NCBI GenBank assembly: GCA_963971405.1
Contig: OZ020486.1
Coordinates: 2,232,001-2,296,000 of the forward strand
Direction: 5' to 3'
DNA from: Psococerastis gibbosa
Lineage: Eukaryota; Arthropoda; Insecta; Psocodea; Psocidae
Length of the DNA stretch: 64,000 bases
The translations under genes were made by a program, and so were the position numbers. Positions 22,901-30,000 of the stretch are shown piece by piece (within the stretch, counting starts at the first letter, position 1; each line of letters starts with the position of its first letter). The notes under the pieces were generated by a model, which worked only from the letters and a program-made list of their open reading frames with translations, was not told where the DNA came from and searched no databases.

Positions 22901-24203
22901 AGTACACACCCTCGTTGGCGATGAGACAAAGAAGACATACCGCAGTGGTATCAAGGTGACTAATACAGGTGTGCAGTATTATGGCCTCTGTGATGAAGAT
23001 ACGCTGCCTGCCGGACTCAAGAATGCCAAGACTGACAAGAATATTGCAGTTAGTGGAGACCAAGTGGGTGCAGCTGCAGACTCTGGTGGGGTAGATAAAG
23101 TTGTGCGTGGTGGTGTGTCTATGGACAATAGCAATGTAGATGGTTATAAGGCTGGTTGTTGGGTTGTTTCGACTGCTGTGGGCCGGTTTCAGTGTCCTGT
23201 TAGTGAGTATTCGGCTGGTCAGAGTAGTCAGTTGAAGGTTCATGTGGCTGTTAAGCATGGGAGTGGCAGTGTCGAGGTGGAGGAATGCCAGGGTACTGGT
23301 GGGACAACTGGGCACAGTTTACATGCAGCAGATGTGCATAGATCTGAAAATTTTAAAAAGTTCGAGTATCCCCACTGTGAGTTTAGGACTGTACAGAGTG
23401 GTGATTTAAAACTCCATGTAGCAGGGGTCCACGGTTATGAAGAGGATAAGAAACATAAGTGTCCCCACTGTGATTATAGGACTGTAACGAGTGGTAGTTT
23501 AAAAATAGATGTAGCAGGGGTCCACGGTGGTGAAGAGGATAAGAAACATAAGTGTCCCCACTGTGATTATGGGACTGTAACGAGTGGTAATTTAAAAGTC
23601 CATGTAGCAGCGGTCCACGGTGGTGAAGAGGATAAGAAACATAAGTGTCCCCACTGTGATTATAGGACTGTAACGAGTGGTAATTTAAAAGTCCATGTAG
23701 CAGCGGTCCACGGTGGTGAAGAGCATAAGAAACATAAGTGTCCCCACTGTGATTATAGGACTGTACAGAGTGGTAATTTAAAATTCCATGTAGCAAGTAT
23801 TCACGGTGGTGAAGAGGATAAGAAACATAAGTGTCCCCACTGTGATTATAGGACTGTACAGAGTGGTAGTTTAAAAATACATGTAGCAAGTATTCACGGT
23901 GGTGAAGAGGATAAGAAACATAAGTGTCCCCACTGTGATTATAGGACTGTACAGAGTGGTAGTTTAAAAATACATGTAGCAAGTATTCACGGTGGTGAAG
24001 AGGATAAGAAACATAAGTGTCCCCACTGTGATTATAGGACTGTACAGAGTGGTAGTTTAAAAATACATGTAGCAGGGGTCCACGGTGGTGAAGAGGATAA
24101 GAAACATAAGTGTCCCCACTGTGATTATAGGACTGTAACGAGTGGTAATTTAAAATTCCATGTGGTAAGGATCCACGGTGGTGAAGAGGAAAGGAATCAT
24201 TAG
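4839..24203 (+). CDS. Eleven-exon gene for an unrecognised nuclear-type protein ending in a C2H2 zinc-finger array
   Basis: Coding exons: 4856-4984, 7240-7521, 8368-8465, 11345-11439, 12351-12463, 15155-15255, 15829-15936, 20368-20428, 21073-21223, 21410-21439 and 22840-24203. All junctions are AG/GT and all phases agree, giving 2532 nt, or 843 aa plus stop. An upstream acceptor at 4838 implies a non-coding first exon outside the recognised part. The N-terminal 140 residues are Lys/Arg-rich with acidic clusters (PRQRKPRKSK, KKKNRKKIKK), typical of nuclear proteins. The middle part has no domain I recognise; an acidic stretch (LLDDDDSSFSEFESDFEEE) lies near residue 325. The last exon holds ten C2H2-type fingers, seven of them with all four ligands. 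DNA binding is inferred from the fingers; the role is unknown. Introns are filled with repeats. The stop is a nonsense change in a further finger unit. Confidence 0.82.
5042..5182. mobile_element. PIF/Harbinger-like MITE, 141 bp
   Basis: It is flanked by TAA target duplications at 5039-5041 and 5183-5185. The termini are perfect inverted repeats beginning GGCGGGGTTTCC, continuing imperfectly through the TGACGTA/CAATTG region. A 3-bp TWA-type duplication with GG...CC ends fits PIF/Harbinger. It lies in the first intron of the zinc-finger gene. Confidence 0.75.
5530..5755 (-). mobile_element. tRNA-derived SINE (family 2)
   Basis: Read on the minus strand, an A-box-like TAGAGTAGTGGTA and a B-box-like GGTTCGAGCCC form a tRNA-type head at about 5750-5688. 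A body follows that contains TCTGGCCATGCTTCA and AAACTCCGCTAGGTTGGCTTA. Related bodies occur at 21655-21770 (-) and 44726-44850 (+). Confidence 0.65.
6222..6400 (-). repeat. tRNA-like SINE relic plus a dispersed repeat
   Basis: The block at 6225-6268 contains, on the minus strand, GGGTTCGAGTCCCA, a B-box preceded by GCGATAGATCTT as in the other SINE heads. The block at 6275-6400 matches 35915-36035, sharing TTGTTTCC, GAATTTT, CCATTGGCA and ACAAGCTGAGACAAGCTTA-like words. The class of the second block is unknown. Confidence 0.5.
7240..7521 (+). CDS. Zinc-finger gene, exon 2 (basic/acidic region)
   Basis: The acceptor is TCATTGCAG and the donor GTAAGT at 7522, with 94 codons, phase 0 on both sides. 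It is highly charged: DEVPIPRQRKPRKSK, then an acidic DEDYETGEDFEGG stretch, then KKKNRKKIKK. It looks like a nuclear localisation or chromatin-type disordered region; no domain was recognised. Confidence 0.85.
7738..7795 (+). repeat. Short dispersed repeat (TTTTCCCTATC family)
   Basis: The segment TTTTCCCTATCACAAAGCAC, followed by GAATTGATCGATGAGAC, recurs at 29117-29155 (+) and, inverted, at 14883-14930. It is too short to classify. Confidence 0.4.
8368..8465 (+). CDS. Zinc-finger gene, exon 3
   Basis: The acceptor is TTGTGCAG and the donor GTAAGT at 8466. The frame VTEADLFGAIPKYSR continues exon 2 in phase 0 and leaves phase 2. An R1 repeat starts only about 16 bp beyond the donor. Confidence 0.83.
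8482..9091 (+). repeat. R1 dispersed repeat, 3' part lost at an RTE LINE junction
   Basis: It begins with a GCTTACCAATTTATACG variant of the R1 start and includes the shared GGAAAGCTTTGTGATGGTCG, GTCTGTCTGTCTGT and GGGGGTCGCTTG segments. R1 homology stops near 9091, just before the usual TTCACGCTCAAATGCATT, where LINE sequence begins. The repeat sits in the intron directly after exon 3. Confidence 0.8.
9092..11052 (+). mobile_element. RTE-like LINE, 5'-truncated and frameshifted
   Basis: The endonuclease is missing. The open frame from about 9155 runs through a region with LKSRKSPGIDEIPAELIQ. Reverse transcriptase motifs follow: FRRGRG (frameshifted), AFIDLEKAFGKVSWEKL, GVGQGCSLSPIPFNCYIQF and the catalytic IRFADDIAL. 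The thumb region is KCFPYLGSKI, then a C-terminal domain with frameshifts after 10800. The tail is a short TTAG repeat at about 11037-11052, typical of RTE-type elements. At least three frameshifts or stops inactivate it. It lies in intron 3 of the zinc-finger gene, in the gene's sense orientation. Confidence 0.87.
11345..11439 (+). CDS. Zinc-finger gene, exon 4
   Basis: The acceptor is TTGTTATAG and the donor GTAAGC at 11440. It accepts phase 2 and reads (K)TSNARSRIDDKVLEAILKMD, followed by KLKGRDIGPGP. It leaves one base. It has a predicted helical, charged composition; the family is not recognised. Confidence 0.82.
11648..11860 (+). mobile_element. tRNA-derived SINE (family 1 relative)
   Basis: The head at 11648-11716 has an A-box-like TAGCATAGCTAACACGATG and a B-box GGTTCGAGTCC, with GGACA...TGTCC ends that could pair. 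The body has CTCTTCAACCGCAGTCAAT, which matches the family-1 SINE body at 14665 and 24720. Expression as a real tRNA is unlikely because the anticodon arm is poor. Confidence 0.7.
12020..12330 (+). repeat. Dispersed repeat sharing CTCCTCTACATTT and CCTCCAATCG
   Basis: The pair of segments GCTCCTCTACATTTTGG and ACACTTGAAAGGCTTTC, followed by CCTCCAATCG, recurs in the same order at 14995-15120 and 62795-63045. This suggests one family of about 100-300 bp. Termini were not resolved. Confidence 0.5.
12351..12463 (+). CDS. Zinc-finger gene, exon 5
   Basis: The acceptor is TTTCTTGTAG and the donor GTACTG at 12464. It continues as IPDPGPNFRLPKSEKALHTL and ends ...KLSAK in phase 0. Confidence 0.82.
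12717..13946. repeat. R1 cluster: partial minus, full plus, partial minus
   Basis: 12717-12973 is the 3' third of R1 inverted (AAGAACCGGTCCGAG first). 12974-13830 is a complete plus copy, from GCTTTCCAATTTATACG to CGGACCGGTTCTT. 13831-13946 is an inverted internal piece (GGGAAAGCAACCTGTCCGG). The two outer pieces can pair with parts of the full copy. Long G and C homopolymers lie at 12832-12853 and 13696-13718. Confidence 0.8.
13980..14521 (-). mobile_element. LINE endonuclease fragment (Jockey/CR1-like)
   Basis: Minus-strand frames give FIFTGDINLNLQ and then ASYGFKPYINSPTRTQGNT, CIDHMF and CDITDHDATL. This is the order of the apurinic-type endonuclease in ORF2 of non-LTR elements. The reading frame breaks near 14390, and a SINE abuts it at 14522. 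No RT domain follows. Confidence 0.75.
14522..14740. mobile_element. Composite SINE: inverted tRNA-Thr-like head joined to a second SINE
   Basis: On the minus strand 14596-14522 gives a tRNA-like head with GGGGCTTG, TGGTCCAGC and GGTTCGAATCC. The anticodon stem ACGCC/GGCGT encloses loop CCAGTTA, so the source may be tRNA-Thr. At 14597 it joins CGAATCCCGCCAAGCCCAG on the plus strand and continues into the SINE body (CTCTTCAACCAAAGTTAAT). The same head-to-head arrangement recurs at 24530-24785. Confidence 0.75.
14883..14930 (-). repeat. Short dispersed repeat (TTTTCCCTATC family), inverted copy
   Basis: The reverse complement contains CCCTATCCCAAAGCACTGAA, followed by TTGATCGATGGGACA. It matches 7738-7795 and 29117-29155. 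Confidence 0.4.
14995..15120 (+). repeat. Dispersed repeat, second copy of the 12020-12330 family
   Basis: CTCCTCTGCATTTCGATA, GACATGTGGCC and ACACTTATAAGGCTTTTC, then CCTCCGATTG, match the other copies. The copy ends about 35 bp before exon 6 of the zinc-finger gene. Confidence 0.5.
15155..15255 (+). CDS. Zinc-finger gene, exon 6
   Basis: The acceptor is CATCTTTGCAG and the donor GTACGT at 15256. It reads EATVSVVGQLVRALDPSIRQ, then DPIKNARMVFQLG, and leaves two bases (AG). Confidence 0.83.
15829..15936 (+). CDS. Zinc-finger gene, exon 7
   Basis: The acceptor is TTAATTTCAG and the donor GTAAGT at 15937. It accepts phase 2 and reads (R)EVDKAAEEVARRKANNQNVF, then QEMTKENFKLTPEII. The composition is helical and charged. 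Confidence 0.83.
16600..16745 (-). mobile_element. Penelope-like element fragment
   Basis: The block from TAGCCTATTGAGGTGAAGAA to CTCGGGGGCTCTGG is shared with 40475-40610. The minus strand encodes KMSTADVDETFACSLSL, a segment that recurs in the other copy. The GAAGAACCAGT...CTGATGGGCC motif also occurs next to the GIY-YIG Penelope-like frame near 20000, which links these pieces to that family. Confidence 0.55.
16754..16896. mobile_element. hAT-like MITE, 143 bp
   Basis: The termini are CAATGGCGGATCCA and TGGATCCGCCCTTG, inverted repeats with one mismatch. They are flanked by GTAAGGGG (16746-16753) and GTAGGGGG (16897-16904), an 8-bp target duplication with one mismatch. Eight-bp duplications are the hAT signature. 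There is no coding capacity. Confidence 0.65.
16905..18542 (+). mobile_element. LINE 3' half, split by another LINE
   Basis: The first part (16905-17411) begins inside RT with LMFADDTTLII and continues through RFLGMQVDKDLNW, SSVCPPEV and WEGTSVGNMDAV. The second part (18046-18436) resumes at LRLQKRGVRCML and continues through KIMTAPSLYIF and YNTRQRGDLVRP to a stop. The 3' end has an ATTGT repeat at 18525-18542. The 38850-39150 copy reads straight through the split point, which proves the interruption is an insertion. A 4-bp TGTA lies on both sides of it (17408-17411, 18042-18045). Confidence 0.88.
17412..18045 (-). mobile_element. Second LINE 3' end inserted in the first
   Basis: The minus frame 17990-17634 is a LINE C-terminal region with LCTRRKIADAIYIYKVLNG and NSPINRLTHLLND, followed by a stop. 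The tail is a TTCTA repeat, visible as GAATAGAATAGAA at 17412-17428. It is 5'-truncated and carries only the end of ORF2. Confidence 0.85.
18543..20060 (-). mobile_element. Penelope-like element 3' part (GIY-YIG), interrupted
   Basis: The minus strand from about 20030 reads HNIKTVFKPTQHLQSMI, then GVYRIPCSCGEVYIGTTKRS, the GIY-YIG endonuclease with its Cys pair. It then reaches SGHTVH and is broken by an insertion at 19733-18822. Downstream, 18813-18600 holds the usual post-GIY-YIG segment REAIEIYKHQHNFKRKEEG. Frameshifts show it is inactive. The reverse transcriptase domain is not present. Confidence 0.85.
18822..19733. mobile_element. hAT-like non-autonomous element with 8-bp target duplication
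   Basis: It is flanked by identical AGTGCACC at 18814-18821 and 19734-19741. The inverted termini are CATTGGCGTAAAT and ATTTACGCCAATG. A second internal start (CATTGGCGTAAATAGGGGGG) at 19130 indicates a tandem or nested copy. The right part holds three or four degenerate units of about 80-90 bp containing GCGTAAAACCTCACTAATTT and a CCGGGGGAGACCCCCGGGCC palindrome. No transposase was seen. Relatives lie at 59011-59735 and 59966-60716. Confidence 0.8.
20368..20428 (+). CDS. Zinc-finger gene, exon 8 (acidic)
   Basis: The acceptor is CTTGTTTCAG and the donor GTAAGT at 20429. It reads (E)TLGFNEIPLLDDDDSSFSEF, a short acidic exon ending in phase 0. Confidence 0.8.
21073..21223 (+). CDS. Zinc-finger gene, exon 9
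   Basis: The acceptor is TTAACTATAG and the donor GTACGT at 21224. It begins ESDFEEEAKASGRNTGKW and ends ...LTVIGKSPKS plus one base (phase 1). Confidence 0.82.
21410..21439 (+). CDS. Zinc-finger gene, candidate 30-nt microexon
   Basis: A good acceptor (CTTCTACTGCAG) and donor (AAG/GTAGGC) bound exactly 30 nt. It enters and leaves in phase 1 and adds YQAYPPRSPE before VADWLK, so the frame holds with or without it. It may be constitutive or a cassette exon. It is predicted from splice signals and phase only. Confidence 0.55.
21655..21770 (-). mobile_element. SINE family 2 body fragment
   Basis: On the minus strand, segments near GGGAAGCTC, the GCATGCAAAGCAGGTGG region and AACTCCGCAAGGTTGGTTTA match the body of the SINE at 5530-5755. 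The tRNA head is absent. It lies between the microexon and the last exon of the zinc-finger gene. Confidence 0.5.
21915..22671. mobile_element. Palindromic, internally deleted mariner element
   Basis: The ends are mariner-type YACAGGGTCTGTCCGGAAAG, with TA at 21913-21914 and 22672-22673. The arms run inward about 330 bp as near-perfect inverted repeats, around a loop of about 100 bp near 22250-22345. Each arm carries the 5' end of a transposase reading frame. The right arm, on the minus strand, encodes a mariner-like helix-turn-helix segment (MLKKAFGDD-like, then WHKAF-like, with breaks). No catalytic domain remains. It is a foldback derivative with no coding capacity. Confidence 0.88.
22840..24203 (+). 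CDS. Zinc-finger gene, terminal exon with ten tandem C2H2 fingers
   Basis: The acceptor is CTCCCTTACAG at 22839 and the exon reads (V)ADWLKTEPKVFQRNK... to a TAG at 24201-24203. After about 110 residues without a recognised domain come ten finger units, C-x2-C-x12-H-x4-H in form. Finger 1 (CPVS) and finger 2 (YPHC) have lost a Cys, and finger 3 has Asp for the first His. Fingers 4-10 keep all ligands. The linker GGEEDKKHK replaces the classical TGEKP. Unit-to-unit changes are confined mostly to T/Q, N/S and V/I/F at a few sites in the finger helix. The unit is 31 aa. Confidence 0.85.
23350..24190 (+). repeat. 93-bp tandem repeat encoding zinc fingers
   Basis: Nine near-identical 93-bp units (31 codons) run in frame with the terminal exon. 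Synonymous sites are as uniform as the rest, so the array looks recently duplicated or homogenised. The opposite strand is open for 199 codons only because the repeat keeps it so. Confidence 0.92.
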
Positions 24204-24206
24204 TGT

Positions 24207-24791
24207 AAAAAACTGGGCTTGGCGGGATTCGAACCCACGATCTACGCCTAACCGGGGCATCGTCTTAACCCCTGGACCACAAGTCCCGACTAGTCCAGTA
24301 ATCGCCAAATCCTCTACTTATGCTCTAATTGACATGATTCGTGTTGCTATACAGGTTAGTACAACTACACATCTGTCTAACCGAACAAGTCTGTGAGCTT
24401 ACTTAATTGCATAAAGGCAATGCTTTACTCAATACATTGCAGGATTATATGGTATATATAACACTGATATCAAATTAACTTTGGTTGAAGAGGTTCGTTA
24501 TAAACGAAATTCGAGGATGTGGAAAAAAAACTGGGCTTGGCGGGATTCGAACCCACGATCTACGCCTAACGGGGGGGTCGTCTTAACCGCTGGACCACAA
24601 GCCCGACAAGTCCCGCAATCGCTAAATCCTCTACTTATGCTCTAATTGACTTGATGACGAATCCCGCCAAGCGCAGTTTTTTCCATATCCTCTACTTTCG
24701 TTTATAACGAGGAGGTTACCTCTTCAACCAAAGTTAATTTGATGTCAGTGTTATACACCATATATACCATATAATACTGCAATGTATTAAA
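24207..24791. mobile_element. Multi-part SINE insertion in the zinc-finger array
   Basis: A 9-bp duplication CATTAGTGT flanks it (24198-24206, 24792-24800). The order is: minus head (24212-24285), a spacer, a minus SINE body (24445-24520) with its head (24530-24605), then a plus SINE starting at GAATCCCGCCAAGCGCAG (about 24660) and running to 24791. The heads have GGTTCGAATCC B-boxes and GGGCTTG/CAAGCCC ends that could pair like a tRNA-Thr acceptor stem. It separates the last intact finger from a decayed finger unit. Confidence 0.8.
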
Positions 24792-24800
24792 CATTAGTGT

Positions 24801-24965
24801 CCCCACTGTGAGTTTAGGACTGTATTTATGTTTCATTATTAATGTTTTAAAAAAAGCTTGTAGCAGGTTTACACGGAGGCCGTAGGAAGTAAATAGTTAC
24901 AAGACTTTAGTATACTGATTGCGATTACAGTGCTGAGAGACGTGTTCGGTTACAGAAACATATTG
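24801..24965 (+). pseudogene. Decayed zinc-finger units beyond the SINE
   Basis: CCCCACTGTGAGTTTAGGAC at 24801-24820 continues the finger unit in register. TTGTAGCAGGTTTACACGG at about 24858 matches its second half. A further stretch encodes a finger-like tail ending KHIECHDG (about 24940-24976). Stops and gaps separate them, and they lie after the TAG at 24201, so they are 3' UTR or dead sequence. Confidence 0.7.
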
Positions 24966-25014
24966 AATGTCACGATGGACCCAATCAAGTTACTGTTTAA
25001 TGTAATGCAATGTA

Positions 25015-25020
25015 AATAAA
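25015..25020 (+). terminator. Candidate polyadenylation signal of the zinc-finger gene
   Basis: AATAAA lies about 810 bp after the stop, beyond the SINE and the decayed fingers. This placement would put the SINE in the 3' UTR. No transcript evidence is available. Confidence 0.35.
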
Positions 25021-26301
25021 TGCCTGGGGCATCGTGTTTCCATTGCACTCTCTCTGACCATTAACAAGATAGCTGTAGATGTTGAGAGACAAGTGCAGTT
25101 ATAGGGAATGCCCCGGAAAAGCATATAGGACAGGTCATGGATTTTTTTCCGATTTTTCTCAATTCCCTTTTCGACATTGGCTGTAATTCAATGCAATAGC
25201 TTGTATTACTTGAAAAGTTCATTATGGTGGAGATTTTCAAATATTTTGTAAACGCATAATCAATGCCTCGTTCTGCTGTAGCACAGATATGAAAATGGCG
25301 AGATGAAAATATTATAAATTACATTGTGTCTCCTCCCATCATTTATATAATTTCATGAATCATTTATAGCCTACGGATGTCAGTTATTCAGACGGGTAAT
25401 TATCCTGCCTTTTCGAAAAGCTTAATTTTTAATTTATTTTTTTATCCGGCCATTTTCATAAGATCTTAACTACTGCAATATGAAAAATTAATTAATTTCG
25501 ACCAAAAAATAATTGGTTTACTAGTTGGTTTGAATTTTCTGCCTTTCAACTCAATGCGTATGATTTATTCCAGTTGAGTCAGCTATAGGTTCCGCTTATT
25601 TAAAAGGCATATTTTGTTCAGGAATATTGTGATTTCGAACACAAAATCAAGTTAAAAATTTGACCAATCAGGAAATAGGGGGAATCTAAGTGAAGAATGT
25701 AACAAAATATACTTTGTTATAGGTTGTTCCAAGCAGTTAACACGAATATTCACGAGTATAACTTACACGACTACGCTCCGCCCCCTTTTGTAACAAAATG
25801 CACCTGATAGAGTAAAACTACAAGTCCGTATTCATTAACAAAATAAGCCTCCCTACTGTATAGCAGATTATTGGAGTACCTAATGACCGTATTAGATATA
25901 CAGTAGGTACTGTATAATAAAATTTAATTGTTGTGATAAAATTGGGCAACTGTTGGCTAATATTTAGCTGGGTACCTATGGCCCCTTTGGGTGTAAGTTA
26001 TCTAAATTGTATAAAGGATAATAGCCTGATGGCATGATTACCTGCAAGCGTGGTATAACAATTCAGCCTAATTGTTCTTGGAATACTACGATATTTTGAT
26101 TGACAGACTGTTAGTGTCGCCTTTAATAGCAAATTATATTATATATAATGTTTATTTAAATAATGCTTTATACTTTGTATTTGCATTAAGGCTATAGTAA
26201 AAATATGGGTATGTTTAAATTGTTAATAATAGCCTAAATAACAGTAACTTGGAATCCTTAATAAAATTGAACTGGCATTTGAAATGAATATCTTATTTAT
26301 T
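25021..26301. other. AT-rich intergenic sequence
   Basis: No coding, RNA or repeat signature was recognised between the zinc-finger gene and the next R1 copy. Confidence 0.4.
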
Positions 26302-27083
26302 GCTTTCCAATTTATACGTAGTATAAGGAAAGCTTTGTGACGGTCGAAATTTTCGATTCCGAGATTTCAACGGATTTACACGTTTTAAGGTCCCAGGAAC
26401 CCAAAAAAGTGGTTTTTACGAAATGTCTGTCTGTCTGTGCGTCGATTTCCGGGCAAACTACTCGGTCGAGTTTGATGTAATTTTGCATGTAGGTTCACAA
26501 AAATCATACCTCGGAACATTTTTTTTTATTTGGGGTTAACTTAATTTGGGGGGGTTTTATTCTCAAAAAAACGTATAAAAAATTATTTCTCAAAAACGGC
26601 TCCAACGATTTCTTTTAAATTCACATATATTGTAGTCGTTATTAATGTTAACGAAATGCGGGGGGTCGCTTGTCCCTTGATAGGTTGCTTCTGGGGGTAA
26701 AAAAATAAAAATAACTAAATTTTAATGAAAAATGACTAAAAAATAATTTTTCTGCGAAACCTTTCTATCGATGATTTCTACCTTCAGGCATGTTTTAGGT
26801 GTTAAATTGAGTAACGAAACCGGACAGGTTGCTTTCCCAGAAAAGTATTTGGTTTTGTAAAAAAAAAAATGTTTTTTTGAAAAAATGATAGAAAATTCAC
26901 GCTCAAATGCATTGCGTGTCCTGCCAGTATTGCTGCGTGGTAATGTGTTGGTCTGACCTATCTAGAATTTACCTCACCTCCAGTGACGTCAGGTGGACAA
27001 ACCCCCCCCCCCCCCCCCCCATTTACCATCTACTAATTTTGATAAATTGGAAAGCATATTCGAGTAAACTCGGACCGGTTCTT
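26302..27083 (+). repeat. R1 dispersed repeat, full copy
   Basis: It runs from GCTTTCCAATTTATACG to CGGACCGGTTCTT. It has the GTCTGTCTGTC tract at about 26424, the TTTTATTCTCAAAAAAACGT block, the CACTGGAGG/TGACGTCAGG-type segment near 26975, and a C homopolymer at 27003-27020. No target duplication is visible and no ORF shows coding character. Confidence 0.85.
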
Positions 27084-30000
27084 TTTTGTAAGTGGCCTAC
27101 ATATCATTTAATAACCTATTAGGCCTAGTTATGCTTTATTGCTTCTTATTCTGTTCTGTCTATCTACCGTTGTTATGTTTATTAAGTACTGTAACCTGTA
27201 TTTAACTATAGAACCTTGAAAAGTAGGCCGACTGCTCTATATGCTGATGTATGATATCTAAAATAAGGTATTAATAAGTACATTTTCTAATCTAATTAGT
27301 TGAGTTTTATATTTTTATAAATGTTGGACCTACTCAGCCCACAATTGTTACAACTACATTATATTGTATATGATGTAGCCTTACTGCTCTTTCGTACGAT
27401 GTAACCAAAGTACACGGCTTAGCTAAGATTAAAATGTTGTAGTGTTTTAGTTCATTCTAATTCATTGTTTTTGTTATTTTTGCTTTTGTTGGCTCTACTG
27501 AGCCCAAATCCGTTTAAGCCAAAAAATGAGTTCTATGTATCTTTGTTTCATTACGATACGATATATTTGTTTTTTATAAACTTATGTTTAATGTATTTAT
27601 CTATGCGATAGTTATCGTATAATATTTGTTGAGTTGCTTTGTATCTCTTGTCATAGCGATATGTTGCCGGCATGTGTTTGAAACCTGAAATCATACGTAA
27701 AAAAATATGTAAGAAAATCATGAGGAACCGACCTAGCACGAACAAACAACACAACAGTAACTTAACAATCGGGGTGAAAAGATTTTTTTCTTTATTGCAA
27801 TAATTTTTCAACTCACCTAAACCCTGGGTGTGTTATTTTCTTCCTAAATGGGACAAATAATTTCACTAACTGTCGGTAAAAAGAAGTGAAACTTTAAGTA
27901 ACGCCCTTGTTTTATTAGCATACCTCTCAAGCTGGTAATAATAAAATTACATTATTCTACCAATCTCTTTTGGAACTAACATGTTAAATTGAGATTCTAC
28001 TCATTCTCATTGTTATGCTTCTCTCATAACAACAATATGAATGCAACTTACGTACATAAGGCCAATTTTGGCCCTGCCCCACCATCGCTTTAAAAGTATC
28101 TGTTATGAATGCAGGAAAGCACCGCCATCTACCGATGCATACCGGGCAGTATTCCTTACAGAGACTTTTCAAGCTATTCAAGCCCTGACATGGCCAATTT
28201 CATACACTTCTTAGGCTTTGTCCTGCGTTGCAAGAGATTTTCCCAGGCTAATTCAGATTTTGGCCTTGTGATTTTTTCCATTTATTTTATCCTTGTATTT
28301 CTATATGTTAAATATTCTTATGTCACCGTTTTAAAACATTTGATACCACCAGTATAATATATATTTTCTTTGGGTAAACTGTTTTTTTCTATTATTTCTT
28401 GAATCTATGTCTCTTCTGTCTTAAGGTCGGTCAATCGGATTTCTGGATGTAGCCTAATGATGCCCAGGGAGGTTGCCTTCCCTGCTTACATAAGTCAATT
28501 AAATGGCGGTATCATATATACGGTACAGTATATGTACTGCAATACAAATTTAAAATTACGATAAATTTTATTGTGGTTGAAATTAGCTCCAGCTAATGCA
28601 GACCCATTGTAAACTATAGAATAATTATAGGTACTACAACATTATCGACTTCGATAGCCAGGTGGTAGTGTGCTTGTACATGTGCGAGTCTCTACACGCC
28701 ATGCGATCGGGGGGAGACGTGTCGTTACTCGACACAAGTACCTATTAGGTAACTTAGTGAGGCGACTGAAGAGGTCAATCGGATACATTCATTGAATTGT
28801 TTGTATGGGATTAACCTTTTTTAAAAAAAAAAAATATCAGTTGGAATGGGTTATGAAATGGAATGCAATTATAAAATTAGGTTTCTTGACTTTGTACCGT
28901 ACACTGGACTATGCAGTCAAAAAGCTTTAGCGACCATGCAACATTCTTAGGTTTCCCCCTAGTCATAATACCTTTCCACTAACGTCAATTTAACTATAAT
29001 TTATTCAGAAAAACTGGCACAAGTGAAACCATTCGTAAACGCTTTAATTCCTACTTATTAATTAGTATTTAAGTACAGTAATAGTTGCATCGTAAATAAT
29101 ACCGGTTGCCTGTAGATTTTCCCTATCCTAGCACTGGATTGAGTAATGGGACAAGTGCACAGTAAATAATGGGCTGGCCAATAACTATTATAATAATGGT
29201 ATGGTAGCGCCTATATGCAAGGCATTGGGGTTCGGATTATTAAAAAAGAAATTATTCTTCATTCAGCATTCCTTGATCATCAAAAATATGCTCTTTTCTA
29301 TGCTTTAATTCATTTATATTTTACAAAACAGTAATATTGCCTTTGTTTTAATATTCACAAATAAATGATGGTATTTATTCTTCAAGTAGGTACAATACAA
29401 TATTAAATTCATTTGTTTGTGCTTATAAGTGTTCTGTCATTAATTGATAATAAGTCTCTACCATACTTATAACTTAATTAATTATAGATAAGTTAAGTAT
29501 CTACTTAATAGTATATGCTTAAAACAAAAATCTTATCAATTATACTTTTGAAAATCTTAGGCTACATTTTGCAAAACAAAAGCATTATTAACTAATTTTT
29601 AACACGGATAATCCATAATAATATCATCATAAAATATTTGTATCTTCGGAGTTCGGGGGTGGGGCACATAACTTTATTGTTGCAGATTATGTGCTGACTA
29701 TAAAAACACTTACATACAAGTATACCTATTACCGGTACCACGTAGATTGTTTGTTCAGGTAAGCAATATACAAGGTACGTGGCAGGTTGTAAGGGGGGGG
29801 GATTAGGTAGATAATTGGACAGAGCGGGATGAGGGTACAGTCCGGGGGGCGCATGCCTCCCATTTTCGATTGAGGGGTGACCTAGAAACCGACCGTGGCG
29901 ATATACGAGCGATAGCGGGCTTGTTTCGTCGACGCGCAACATATCTACGGTGAGTTAGCCAGCGTCATTTTAACCCAGGGATAGTAAAGAACTCGTGACT

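Noticed and set aside
23383-23982. 199-codon open frame on the minus strand
   Set aside because: It is the shadow of the tandem zinc-finger unit; the period of 93 is a multiple of three, so any stop-free antisense unit stays open.
23350-24190. Regularly spaced repeats that could suggest a CRISPR array
   Set aside because: The 93-bp unit has no variable spacer and is one continuous zinc-finger reading frame in a eukaryotic exon.
24530-24605. A functional tRNA-Thr gene on the minus strand
   Set aside because: The acceptor and T stems pair, but the anticodon stem has a mismatch, position 33 is C, and the head is joined to a SINE body found in several copies.
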